From Mucilaginibacter_A sp964251965 (GTDB taxonomy: Bacteria; Bacteroidota; Bacteroidia; Sphingobacteriales; Sphingobacteriaceae): 64,000 nucleotides of DNA. The translations under genes and the position numbers were made by a program. The notes beneath the pieces are model-generated. The model saw only the letters and a list, made by a program, of their open reading frames with translations, was not told where the DNA came from and ran no database searches. Position 1 is the stretch's first letter. Each line of letters starts with the position of its first letter. Where the stretch lies: contig CAXULQ010000001.1 in NCBI GenBank assembly GCA_964251965.1, positions 682,001 to 746,000 on the forward strand, given 5' to 3'. This document shows, piece after piece, positions 41,487 to 51,200 of the stretch.

Positions 41487-43679
41487 TTAATTGAAAGATG
41501 GCGGCCCGGCATTTGCAGCCCAGTTTTTGTTGGGCTTGGCCGAAAGCTGATAACGGAGCATACCGCCATTTTTGATCAGGTTATAGGGAAGCCAGGTGCT
41601 GTTCCAAATTTTACCGTTTACTTCAAGGCTTTTTATATAGATGTTTTTCTCAGAACCACCGGTAATAACCAGTTCTTTATGGTTGCCCAGCATGATTTTA
41701 ATTTGAGGAAAAGCCGGGCTGTTCAACGAAAAACCCCCGTATCCCGGAATCATGGGATATAAACCTAAATTGGCCAGTACATACCAGGCACCCATGGCAC
41801 CCAGGTCGTCATTGCCGGGCAATCCGCCGGGCTTGTTGCTGTATTGCTCGTGCACAATGCGGCGCACAACCTGCTGTGTTTTGTAAGATGAACCTGTCCA
41901 ATTGTATATCCAGGGCACTTCAAAGTCAGGCTCATTTCCCGCTGCAAACCAGGTTTGGCCGTAATTAGCGTTCAGCTTTACAAAAAAACTGTCTAACCTG
42001 GCCTCGGCCGCCCGCTTGCCGCCAATGGTATCTATCAACCCCTTCAAATTAAAGGGCACCATCCAGAAATAATTTTTATAGCCGGCTTCCCGCCAGTCAT
42101 CATCCTGTTTCTTCCAGGTGCCTACAGCGTTTTTAGACTGAAGCCAGCCGGTAGCCGGGTTGTACAAATTTTTCCAATACTGCGCGCGCCGCTGATAATT
42201 TTTGCTTAACGCAGAGTCTCCGGTAGTTCTCAACGCAAACTGGCTGATAGCAAAATCAGCTGAATTGTATTCCAAACTTATGGAAGCATCTGCATAACCT
42301 TTTTGCAGATATTGTTCCAGTTCAGGTCTTGTAAGTACGTTTTGCGATTTGGTTTGCGGCACCTCGGCACCTTTGCGCATGATCGTAAGTGCTGCTTTAG
42401 TATCAAAATTACGCACGCCGAAAGCATAAGCATTAGCAACCAGGATGCTGGTTGGATCGCCCTGCATGATGCCGGTTTCCACATCGGCCATAACCCAGCG
42501 CGGGAACCCGCCGCCCGATTGCCGGGCAAAAGCAATCAGTGAATTAACCATATCCCCGGTTTCCTTTGGGGCGATTAAGCTAATGAGTTGTATTTGGGTG
42601 CGATAAGTATCCCAGTTGCTGAAAGCGGTATAATAATTGGCTCCGCGGACCGTGTGCCGCTTGTGGTCAGCACCGGTATAATCACCATTAACATCGCTAA
42701 AAAGGCTTGGATGTGCCAGCGCATGGTACAGATGGGTATAAAATTGTGTTGTTAAATCACTGCTTGCGCCGCTCACCCGTATTTTACCCAGATAGTTATT
42801 CCAGACAGCGATGGCTTTATTTTTTACCTGCTCAAAGTGCCAGTCCGGATTTTCGGCTTCCAGGTTTTGCCGGGCATTAGCAATAGATACATAAGAAATG
42901 GCAAATTTATAATGGACAACCTTTTGCTGAGACACATCAAAAGTAAGGTAAGCACCAGAATTGGTGCCATTCACTTCTGTTGATCCTTTTTGCATTTCCG
43001 TATCTTTCCAGGTGCCCGAAACCGTTGGCTTGGCATCAAAGGCGGCTACAAAATAAACCTTACCTGTATTGCTTTGCGAACCGCAAAAAGACCCGATATT
43101 CGAATAACCCTCCACGGTGTTCGGGTCAGTAAATTTCAAGTTTGCTTCGTTAATTTCTGTAGCATTGATACCTGACCCAATAATAATAGTTGCCAATTTT
43201 TCTTTTACAGGATAAATAAACCTGGCCATTCCGGTCCGTTTGGTGGCCGTTACTTCACAGATGATATGGTTGTTTAAAGTAGTTTTGTAAAAGCCGGCTA
43301 CAGCCGTTTGGTTACGATAACCGGCTTTAAAACCAGACATGTCATTAGGCGAACGTTCTAAATTACCGGTAAGCGGCAGCACGGGAAAATTACCCATGTG
43401 GTCACAACCGGCACCACTTAACTGGTTGACCACAAAACCTTTGTCTTCGTTAAAAAAAGTAGGCGTAAACTGCACCATCCCAAAAGGCAGCATGGCACCC
43501 GGGAAAGTATATCCCGCTTCAAGGTAGCGTTCTTCTGTACCAAAACCTTTGCCTTTGGTGCCGATCAGGGTATTTACTTTGCCAGCATAAGAAAGGTTTT
43601 TACTGCCAGGCTGGGCTTGTATTTTAAAACTGAATATTAAAAACAACACAAAAATAAAACGGTAAACAAAGTTTTTCAT
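41487..43679 (-). CDS. GH92 family alpha-1,2-mannosidase
   Basis: 730 residues from MKNFVYRFIFVLFLIFSFKIQAQ, a signal peptide; two extra codons are open upstream. GH92 signatures: VNTLIGTKGKGFGTEERYLEAGYTFPGAMLPFGMVQFTP, GAGCDHMGNFPVLP, FYTHLYHALAHPSLFSDVNGDYTG, WDTYRTQIQLISLI, GGGFPRWVMADVETGIMQGDPTSILVANAYAFGV, and the catalytic-domain GNEPDFEVPWIYNW...PGGLPGNDDLGAMGAWYVLANLGLYP. A calcium-dependent exo-mannosidase acting on mannans or N-glycans in the periplasm. No Sus pair is adjacent. Confidence 0.95.
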   Translation of the reverse strand: MKNFVYRFIFVLFLIFSFKIQAQPGSKNLSYAGKVNTLIGTKGKGFGTEERYLEAGYTFPGAMLPFGMVQFTPTFFNEDKGFVVNQLSGAGCDHMGNFPVLPLTGNLERSPNDMSGFKAGYRNQTAVAGFYKTTLNNHIICEVTATKRTGMARFIYPVKEKLATIIIGSGINATEINEANLKFTDPNTVEGYSNIGSFCGSQSNTGKVYFVAAFDAKPTVSGTWKDTEMQKGSTEVNGTNSGAYLTFDVSQQKVVHYKFAISYVSIANARQNLEAENPDWHFEQVKNKAIAVWNNYLGKIRVSGASSDLTTQFYTHLYHALAHPSLFSDVNGDYTGADHKRHTVRGANYYTAFSNWDTYRTQIQLISLIAPKETGDMVNSLIAFARQSGGGFPRWVMADVETGIMQGDPTSILVANAYAFGVRNFDTKAALTIMRKGAEVPQTKSQNVLTRPELEQYLQKGYADASISLEYNSADFAISQFALRTTGDSALSKNYQRRAQYWKNLYNPATGWLQSKNAVGTWKKQDDDWREAGYKNYFWMVPFNLKGLIDTIGGKRAAEARLDSFFVKLNANYGQTWFAAGNEPDFEVPWIYNWTGSSYKTQQVVRRIVHEQYSNKPGGLPGNDDLGAMGAWYVLANLGLYPMIPGYGGFSLNSPAFPQIKIMLGNHKELVITGGSEKNIYIKSLEVNGKIWNSTWLPYNLIKNGGMLRYQLSAKPNKNWAANAGPPSFN

Positions 43680-43836
43680 CAGCAAAAAATACTAACATTT
43701 ATAAAAGCTGAAAATTAACTAAAGTAAATTAACTTTTACAAAAGCTTAAAACTAATTTATTGCAGGCCATTGATCTTTCATGATTAAAACATTTACAATT
43801 TATAGAGTCTGTTTAAACTTTATAAAACTTGTTTTT

Positions 43837-43929
43837 ATGCTTCTTTTATCACCTAAAAAACAGGAATCTCCCGGCTTTTGCCATTTGTATATTATGCAGA
43901 AGCAAAATTTATAGGCATAAAAGAAGCAC
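43837..43929. repeat. Inverted 12-mer pair, 93 bp
   Basis: ATGCTTCTTTTATCACCTAAAA on the left, TAAAAGAAGCAC (one mismatch) on the right. It lies in the 398-bp gap upstream of GH92 and before the fur-like remnant. The left 22 bases are the exact complement of the right ends at 39301 and 40823. Nothing else was recognised in the gap except a candidate promoter at 44068. Confidence 0.75.
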
Positions 43930-44067
43930 TGTTAATTTTGCTGATAAAGAAAAAACCGATGTAACTTTATTGCATTTACTATATTGTTGTTTTGATAGGT
44001 TGATAAGCGTTTACGTTATTTTGATATTTTAAAAACTTACAGGGCAAGTTGCCTTAAATCACTTGAT

Positions 44068-44075
44068 TATTTTTG
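44068..44075 (+). promoter_or_regulatory. Candidate -7 element of fur-like remnant
   Basis: TATTTTTG fits TAnnTTTG, with TTG at 44049-44051 upstream and the ATG at 44084 nine bases downstream. Confidence 0.4.
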
Positions 44076-44083
44076 TAACCCAA

Positions 44084-44314
44084 ATGATGAAAAAAAACTT
44101 TGAAGAACTCCTTCGCGACAATTAGTTGAAGGTTACCTCACCAAGGTTAAGTGTGCTGAAATTGATTTCCGGCCAGCAATCTGCCACGTCTCAACCGATG
44201 TTAGAAAAAGTGCTGGGGGAAGAAGTAGACCGGGTAACTTTGTACCGGATTTTAAAAACTTTCGAGGAAAAAGGCATCCTGCATAAAGTAATCGACTTAA
44301 ACGGCACGGCCCTG
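44084..44314 (+). pseudogene. Fur-family regulator, amber stop and MITE truncation
   Basis: Reading from ATG 44084: MMKKNFEELLRDN, a TAG at 44123-44125, then LKVTSPRLSVLKLISGQQSATSQPMLEKVLGEEVDRVTLYRILKTFEEKGILHKVIDLNGTA, the winged-helix half of a Bacteroidota Fur/Zur-type repressor (RVTLYRILKTFEEKGI is diagnostic). At that point the MITE-like element begins and the metal-binding C-terminal half is missing, also downstream of the element. The gene is therefore doubly inactivated. One C-to-T change in CAG explains the amber. Confidence 0.85.
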
Positions 44315-44522
44315 CTGGCCGTGATTTGTAATTACGTCCCTTGAACTCGGGATTTTCAGTCCTCTGCTAAATCATCATTAAACACGTTCCGCTATATACT
44401 GGCTTAGCTTTAAACGGTTTGAGAGCATTCCCAATTTATATTGTTGAAAGAAGTATCGTTGTTTGTAGAAACAGGATCACAGATCCTAAGCTCAAAGGAC
44501 GGGATTAACAAATCCCGACCAG
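44315..44522. mobile_element. MITE-like element with terminal inverted repeats, copy B
   Basis: 208 bp. Left end CTGGCCGTGATTTGTAATTA, right end inverted CTGGTCGGGATTTGTTAATC; both continue towards CGTCC.TTTGA. Interior homologous to copy A (CTTAGCTTTAAAC, GTTGTTTGTAGAAACAGGATCAC) and with a degraded 12-mer TGAAAGAAGTAT at 44444. It truncates the fur-like gene and marks the edge of the accessory island. Confidence 0.75.
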
Positions 44523-44552
44523 AAGGAATCAATGTGTTTTATCAAACCGCTG

Positions 44553-45608
44553 TTATGCTTCTTCCTTAAAATAAACTTTATAATAATTGAGGTTTTTGCC
44601 TTCGTCGAAACCTTTTTCAATCAGCTCTTTGTTGCCGTGAATATAAATGTGAAAGTTCTTGTCTAATTTTAAAACGCTTTTGTAAACCCGAGCTTGCTTT
44701 TTCACAGCAGCCGAATTAATATCAAACGAATTAGGTATTGGTGTTTCAAATTCATCTTCAAAGCTTTTTTTATAACCTAAAAATGAAGCAATGCCTTGTT
44801 CATTACCAATCACTTCATGGGAAAACTCATCCAAATCAAAACTTTCTTTTTCTTTAAAGTATTTCATGGATTTATTAAGCAAATCTATTTTATCTGCTTT
44901 GGATACTTCAAAAGCATCATCCAGTTTTTGGGTAACAAAGTTCTTGTAAACGCCTAATACATTTTGGGTTTGGTTGTAATTATCGTTTCGGACTTTCAAT
45001 TTCAAGAAATCATCTTTCCAATACACTGCTTCCTGGCCGCGGTTAGTTTGATCAATTACCGCAACTTTATAACCTTGTTCCTTTTCAGTATTAAATATAA
45101 GGCAGCCTTTGTCCAACTTGTTAATGTTAATAGCATCCTGCTCATAACTTACACCAAAACCATCTTTTTTCGGGTAAACTTTTAAATAGGTTTCTTTGGT
45201 TTCAGATTTAAACAAACCAATCGCATCCAATAACTCACCATCTATTTGTACATCTTTAAAATAAGCTACATACAATTCGCCGGATTTAATCTTAGGATGA
45301 TTAGAAACTTCATATAAATGTTTTGCTAACTGCTGACTGTTCTCATGGAAAGTATCAATATTATCAAATATTTCGGAAGCAAAATGATAAACTTCGTTTA
45401 ATGTTAAATTGTTATTAGCATGGTATAAGTTATAAACCTCATTAACCTTTTCGCAAGGTTTTAAAAAATATTGTATCAATAAATTATTAAGTAATTCATC
45501 TTGTATTTGAATAGGATTTTCAGACAGAATTATGTATTCATCATGTACCTTATTGCCTATACGATGAATAGAAAGTTTAGTAAGCGAAGTTTGATAAAAT
45601 GTGATCAT
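44553..45608 (-). CDS. Nucleoid-associated protein, NdpA/YejK family
   Basis: 351 residues, soluble. The start (TKLSIHRIGNKVHDEYIILSENPIQIQDELLNNLLIQYFLKPC) and the middle (GELYVAYFKDVQIDGELLDAIGLFKSETKETYLKV, where the family has its central strands) match the 37-kDa nucleoid-associated protein family as found in Bacteroidota. YejK of E. coli binds DNA and associates with topoisomerases. It is the last gene of a tight minus-strand cassette (3-5 bp gaps) with a membrane protein and a second, diverged NdpA-like protein, which is unusual and suggests a function beyond nucleoid packing. Confidence 0.8.
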   Translation of the reverse strand: MITFYQTSLTKLSIHRIGNKVHDEYIILSENPIQIQDELLNNLLIQYFLKPCEKVNEVYNLYHANNNLTLNEVYHFASEIFDNIDTFHENSQQLAKHLYEVSNHPKIKSGELYVAYFKDVQIDGELLDAIGLFKSETKETYLKVYPKKDGFGVSYEQDAININKLDKGCLIFNTEKEQGYKVAVIDQTNRGQEAVYWKDDFLKLKVRNDNYNQTQNVLGVYKNFVTQKLDDAFEVSKADKIDLLNKSMKYFKEKESFDLDEFSHEVIGNEQGIASFLGYKKSFEDEFETPIPNSFDINSAAVKKQARVYKSVLKLDKNFHIYIHGNKELIEKGFDEGKNLNYYKVYFKEEA

Positions 45609-45611
45609 ATA

Positions 45612-47069
45612 TTATTTGGTAACATTATTACCTTTAACTATTAAACTTTCTAATACACTTGGATATTTGTAACAGGAAAATGCAATCAAAAAATATAAAA
45701 ATGCTATTAATGGATATAATATAAACATGCTTATTTTTCTTGAATTCAACGACCCCGTATGATATTTATCGAACTCGTTATCAGATATTAATTCTTTTGA
45801 AGCTCTTTTCCAATAACGGATTTCTTTGTTAGTAACAGAAAGATCAGTTATATCAACTATGCTTTGAAAGATGATAGAAATAATAAAATAAACTGCAAGT
45901 GCATCAAACACATATATCAATAACTTTTTTTTATCCAATCCAATATTATCGGAAAATTTTGTAAAAATTGTAAATCCGACTAGAACTAAAGCTGTTAAAA
46001 TATCTCGGAGTAAATTGCTTAAAAGCGTTCTTATCTTTTGTGAATATAACTCTGATTGTGTTCTTAAATCTTTTAAAAGCTCTTTTAGTTCTTTAAGATA
46101 AGCGTCTTTACGTTCTAAAATCACAAAATTATATCTTGCTTTCGCTTGTTCTAAAGACTCAGAAAGATAATTTTTAAGCGCATCAACTAAAGTTTGTGAT
46201 TCAACAATTTCAAGGGTTAATCTTTCATTAAATAGTTTTTTTCTTGTTTGTATCTTATCTTCATACAGCCATTTTACTAAGTCAATTTGGTTTTTTATTA
46301 ATTCGTAATTATATGAATCTAAAGAGTTATATATAGATAATTTCATCCTTTTTAAACCATTAAGAATTACTTTTTCGTAACTGTAATACTCGTCAACAAT
46401 ACAAACACTTAAAGCTATAGAGCTTTGTCGCATTAGACTATGAGATAGTTGGGTATCGTATTCACCTTCTGACAATGCATATGTATTAGGATTAAATCTT
46501 ATTTTAGTTTCAGAAATAAAATGAGTATTCTCTTGAAGAGACTCAAAATTTGGAAGTCGACAAGTATTTAAAAATTTGTGTGAACTAAATTTAATATCAG
46601 CAGGAATTAAACTTAGATATTCACTCCCAATAGGATATATCAGATCTTTAACAATAATTTTTAATGGTGAAAAATAATTAATAGGGTTACTTTCTTCAAT
46701 AGGATTTACCAAATTCATCCAATTAGAACATTCTATTGAGGTTAAAAAAATGTTAAAATAACAATCACTGTCTAATTTTTTTTCAATAAAACCTTGTTTA
46801 TTAAAAGTGAGTTTCCATTTATTAAATGAATTATGACTAATCTCGTAATCATTAAAATCAACAATTTTAACATTATCATTATCGAACCAATATTTTGCTA
46901 AATCTTGACTGTTATTAGAATCTAAAATAATATCTAAATCTTTGAATATTTTATAAATAGAAGTGTTATAATTTCCAGTTAATTCTAAATTCCCCCATCC
47001 TTCTTTATAGGAATTAGATATTGGTTTTGCTTGTGATATAATTTCAAGTACATTCAAATAAGGTTTCAT
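45612..47069 (-). CDS. Membrane protein with long coiled coil
   Basis: 485 residues, A/T-rich coding DNA. Residues about 1-250 are soluble with no motif I recognise. About 255-345 is a long helical, coiled-coil-prone region (KLFNERLTLEIVESQTLVDALKNYLSESLEQAKARYNFVILERKDAYLKELKELLKDLRTQSELYSQKIRTLLSNL). Three membrane segments follow (about 352-367, 380-400, 450-470). The layout, a cytosolic sensor-like head, coiled coil and C-terminal membrane part, in a cassette with two NdpA-type proteins, resembles membrane effectors of defence systems, but this is inference only. Confidence 0.6.
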   Translation of the reverse strand: MKPYLNVLEIISQAKPISNSYKEGWGNLELTGNYNTSIYKIFKDLDIILDSNNSQDLAKYWFDNDNVKIVDFNDYEISHNSFNKWKLTFNKQGFIEKKLDSDCYFNIFLTSIECSNWMNLVNPIEESNPINYFSPLKIIVKDLIYPIGSEYLSLIPADIKFSSHKFLNTCRLPNFESLQENTHFISETKIRFNPNTYALSEGEYDTQLSHSLMRQSSIALSVCIVDEYYSYEKVILNGLKRMKLSIYNSLDSYNYELIKNQIDLVKWLYEDKIQTRKKLFNERLTLEIVESQTLVDALKNYLSESLEQAKARYNFVILERKDAYLKELKELLKDLRTQSELYSQKIRTLLSNLLRDILTALVLVGFTIFTKFSDNIGLDKKKLLIYVFDALAVYFIISIIFQSIVDITDLSVTNKEIRYWKRASKELISDNEFDKYHTGSLNSRKISMFILYPLIAFLYFLIAFSCYKYPSVLESLIVKGNNVTK

Positions 47070-47074
47070 AATTA

Positions 47075-48133
47075 CTAATTGCCATCCAATATTTCTAAGT
47101 TGCTTGTACGAATTAGTATATGAAATAAACTATCATTTTTATCCTTAAATTTAGGAATAGTAACTAACTTATCATCTGGATCGCCTTCCCATTCAATTTT
47201 GACACCTTCTGCAGTTTTCCTTACATTCTTTCTAGTATTCGGTGTTAAACTATTTTTATTAGGAGTAAATGATTGCCCTGCTAATCCAGTTTCATCACAC
47301 TTTGTTTTTAATAAATTTTCTAATTTTTCCATTCTAACCTCATCTTCATCTAATACTACGGCTTGTATAAACTCTTTAGTACTAAACATTGCAGTGGAAG
47401 AAAGATAAGCTATAGCTCTATACTTATAACTTGCAACATCTTGATTAGGATCAAGTTCTTGTTTGTTAGTTATTGCCCATTGTGTTACAGTACTAACGGC
47501 CCTCAATGTTAATTTTGACGGAGTATCTTTTTCTATTACCGTTAAAAAACTAGAAAAGTATTCACGCAAACCTTTTTTAGGGCCTGGAGTTCTTTCCTTT
47601 GCTAAAACATCCCAACCATAATGGTCAGAAATATCTATTAAAGCTGATTTTTGAATGGCCTTTTTGTCTTCAATGAAAGTATCTTTAATTTCTTTTAATA
47701 AAGCCTTTGTCCCTGTCAATTTATACTGATAAACCTTTTTGTTATCTAATTTTAATAAAAAAATTAAATATCGAGTATTCATAACTTTAACTAAAGCGGT
47801 AATAAATACTCCATCTGCTGTATTTTTCTTGTGATGACTTTTAAAAGAAGCTGATAAAATCTTCGAAACTTTAATAAAATCTTTTTCAGGATCTTTTATT
47901 AAATCATTACAATGTTTTACAAAATCTGAATTCTCAACATCTTTAAATATATGTTGTATTCCTTCTGATATTTCGATGAACCTATTTTTAAAAAAGTTAA
48001 CTTGATCTTCTTCAAGCTTTATTTCATCAAGATATAACGGAGCAGGTTCTGCTTCAATAATGATATGGAATATAAATCTTTCGATCTCAAAAGACTCTTT
48101 TTCAGACTGTGTTAATACGCTTTCTTTGCTCAT
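47075..48133 (-). CDS. Diverged NdpA-like protein
   Basis: 352 residues, soluble. The pattern IERFIFHIIIEAEPAPLYLDEIKLEEDQVNFFKNRFIEI, then NTADGVFITALVKVMNTRYLIFLLKLDN, and a C-terminal GVKIEWEGDPDDKLVTIPKF is reminiscent of the YejK/NdpA fold (opening strand with His, central hydrophobic strands after an ADGxF turn, terminal strand pair). The resemblance is weak, so the family call is tentative. First gene of the three-gene cassette, 108 bp downstream of the restriction-methylase gene, with an A/T-rich gap that may hold its own promoter. Confidence 0.5.
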   Translation of the reverse strand: MSKESVLTQSEKESFEIERFIFHIIIEAEPAPLYLDEIKLEEDQVNFFKNRFIEISEGIQHIFKDVENSDFVKHCNDLIKDPEKDFIKVSKILSASFKSHHKKNTADGVFITALVKVMNTRYLIFLLKLDNKKVYQYKLTGTKALLKEIKDTFIEDKKAIQKSALIDISDHYGWDVLAKERTPGPKKGLREYFSSFLTVIEKDTPSKLTLRAVSTVTQWAITNKQELDPNQDVASYKYRAIAYLSSTAMFSTKEFIQAVVLDEDEVRMEKLENLLKTKCDETGLAGQSFTPNKNSLTPNTRKNVRKTAEGVKIEWEGDPDDKLVTIPKFKDKNDSLFHILIRTSNLEILDGN

Positions 48134-48240
48134 TACAAGTTATAATACATTTTTAAAGATACATATAATTAAATATAGCACTAACATTTTTAGTAAATAA
48201 TCAATGAACTCATATTTATTTGTTAATAAATAACACAAAT

Positions 48241-51200
48241 TCATACCAACCCCACCTCATCAATCTCCCTCATCACCCTATCCGTTTCCACCAGCGCAAC
48301 AATCATTTGCTGATAATGTAAAATATCTTCATAACTCAATTCCCGTTCTTTGCGGTCTTTTAACCATTTTTGGGCGGGTTGGTAACCGCCGATATAAAAG
48401 TTCCAGGCGGTTTGCGGTACACCGGCAAAGTATTGTGCTTCGTTTATCCATACTTTTCCGGTGTTGGTAGGTCGTCCTTCGACAAGCTCAGGATGACCTT
48501 CAAAGCGGATTTTGCCAACCACATTTGTACCGTCTTCTGGGTATTGAGTAATGTATTGTTGTACTTTGGGCGATTCTAATAAATGTAGTTGCCGTAGTTC
48601 TCCTCCTAATTGTACCAGCCGCCAAAACTCGTTTACATCGGTTGGGTAAGGCACGCGCGGGAAATCAATCTTTAAAAACTCTTTGTATTTTTCGCGGTAA
48701 GCCGGACTGTGCAGTACGGCATATATGTAATCCAGTAAATCTATTGGGGCGAAAGTGTTTTCGGTTTTTTCTTTTTCGTTGGTGAAGGTTAGGGATAGGC
48801 TTTTGGCGATCTTTTTAATAATTATAAAATTCAAATTAGGTGTTCTATTACCACTGTTATCAATCGTAATTTGTCCTTTTTTATCTGGATATAAGTATAA
48901 AGGGAACAACACACCGCCACCTCTATAATACATATTAAAGTCAGTAATATTTTCAGTAACAAAACTTAAATTCCATGGCATGTTTCCAACGACTTGACCT
49001 TGTCTTCCTATTATTAATCCAATATTCTTTCCTTCTACAAAATGCTGCATCACTCTTAGCCTTGATCTCTCGATCATAGCTAAATCGTAGTAAACGAATT
49101 GACTATCAAAGGGCCTGTAAGAGATTTTCTGAACAAATTTGCTATCAGGTATATTTTGATAGTGATCTTTAATATTACTAATAAGTTGTTCAACAGAATT
49201 GCTAATTAATATAGAATCTTTTGCAGTTACAATGCCAACATTATTTAACGGAAATAATTCACTTACAATAAAGCTATTATTGTATTCGTCTTCAACATCA
49301 AAACTTTTTTGTACCATAAAATACATTGGAGCTTTATTTGAAATCAAATTGTAAGGAATTGTAGCAATACTATTCTCATTTAGAAACTCATACTTAGCTT
49401 CTCGCTTTCCATACAAATCATAATGAAAAACTTTTCCTAATTCCATACTGTTTTTACGACCTGTTTTTACAAACAAGTTAATAGAAACACCTTGTTGTAT
49501 ATCAAACACATTTACATCAGCAGAACCATCAGGCGAAATATCTTTTTTCTTACTATTCCCGTGCAAATCAATTGTATAAATCTGATCATAAGTTTTTAAC
49601 AAGTTCCAGCGCATTCCACGAAAAGTTGGATTATCCAAAAAACCATGCGGATTGATAAAAGCTAAAATTCCTCCACCATTTCTTTCTATATAATGTTGCC
49701 CGTAGCGTATAAACTTTACATAATCATCATTAATCCATTTCGGGTTACGTTCTTTCAGTTTCTCCTTTCCTCCGGGTTCTTTTTTATAATCTTCCATCAG
49801 CTTCATAATCCAATCGCCTTTGTTGGCACTTTCGCCACTATACGGCGGGTTTCCCATCACAACCATTACCGGCGTATCCCGTTTTACAGCATTGGCCTGG
49901 TCGGCTTCATCACTTAGCCAGGTGCTAAATAACGTTCCGGTATCCGGGTGGGCTTCTTCTAAACTATTGGTCAGGAAAATGCGGAAACGCTGGTCGGTTG
50001 TCGCTTTATAGCCGGTTTCGGTCAGCAGCATATCCATTTTTAAATGCGCCATGGCGTAACTGGCCATCAGCAGTTCAAAACCGTTGAGGCGCGGTATCAA
50101 ATGCTGGTTTACGTAATTGCTCCAGATGCCTTGCTGGCCTTCAAACTTTTTATGGATCAAACGGACTACCTCCGCCAAAAAAGTTCCGGTGCCGGTTGCA
50201 GGATCTAATATTTGTACTTTGTGTACTTCCTGTTCGTATTCAACTTCTTTTAATTTGGAAGTACGGTCTGCCGTGGCTTTGGTAACATGTTTGGTTTTGA
50301 TCTTGATTTTAGTTGTATCGGCCAAACCTTGCGGCAGGTTAAATTCGGTTTTCAGCAGATCATCAACCGCACGAACAATAAAGTTGACTACAGGTTGCGG
50401 CGTGTACCAAACGCCGCGTGCTTTGCGCAAAGCCGGGTTGTAGGCTGCCAGAAAGGTTTCGTAAAAGTGGACAACGGGATCTTCCTGCTTGGTACTTTTA
50501 CCAAAGTTGCGCATAATATCGGCCACGTCTGTTGCCAGGAAAATGTTGACCAGTTCATCTACAATCCAAACCAAACGGCCGTCCAAATCGTAACCAGCAA
50601 TATCCTGGAACAATTTGCGCAAAAACGGATTGCTTTTGGGGATCAGCGTTGCTGCTTCCTGTCGGGAAAAAGTAGCTAAAGTCGGATCATGGTAACGCGC
50701 GGCAAACATACCGTAAGCAATGGTTTGCGAATAAATATCCGCAAAAGCAGCATTGGTAATATCATGGATCAGCATTTGCTGAAACGACAGCATTTGTGAT
50801 TTTAAAGCCGAACGGGTTTCGTTTTCATCATCTGCTTTCAATGATTTTTCAATCACATCAGCCATCAGTTTGGCTTTACCGGCCATCATTTCTGCCAGTT
50901 TGGTCGGCGATTTAATGGTTTGGCTTACGGTAGAGCTAAAGTTTTGGATAAGTGAAGTAAAGCGATCGAAGTTTTCCGGTTGTGGCCTCACCCCCAGCCC
51001 CTCTCTGGCAGAGAGGGGAGCGATGGCAGCGATTGCAATACTGGTAACCCATACACCATCTTTATAAAAATGGAAATCGAGGTAATCGGTAAAAATCAGA
51101 TTGCTTAAACCTGATTTATAACGGTCAAACTGTTCTTTCAGAATTTTTCCGTTTAGGTCAACACCAATATCTTTTGCTTCGATATAGCCAACCGGTATAT

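Noticed and set aside
36099..43929. 12-mer pairs as integron attC sites
   Set aside because: No GTTRRRY/RYYYAAC boxes, no integrase gene, and the genes between them are not cassette-like.
43829..44032. 67-codon forward frame before the fur-like remnant
   Set aside because: It runs through the 12-mer pair and A/T-rich DNA, and its product shows no coherent domain.
23419..44125. Reassignment or general readthrough of TAG
   Set aside because: TAG ends intact genes such as modB and the PQQ dehydrogenase at 40739; two independent nonsense mutations are simpler.
44126..44344. Forward frame as a small intact Fur-like gene
   Set aside because: It starts at a non-ATG codon in the middle of the winged helix and its last residues (LLAVICNYVP) are encoded by the MITE-like element.
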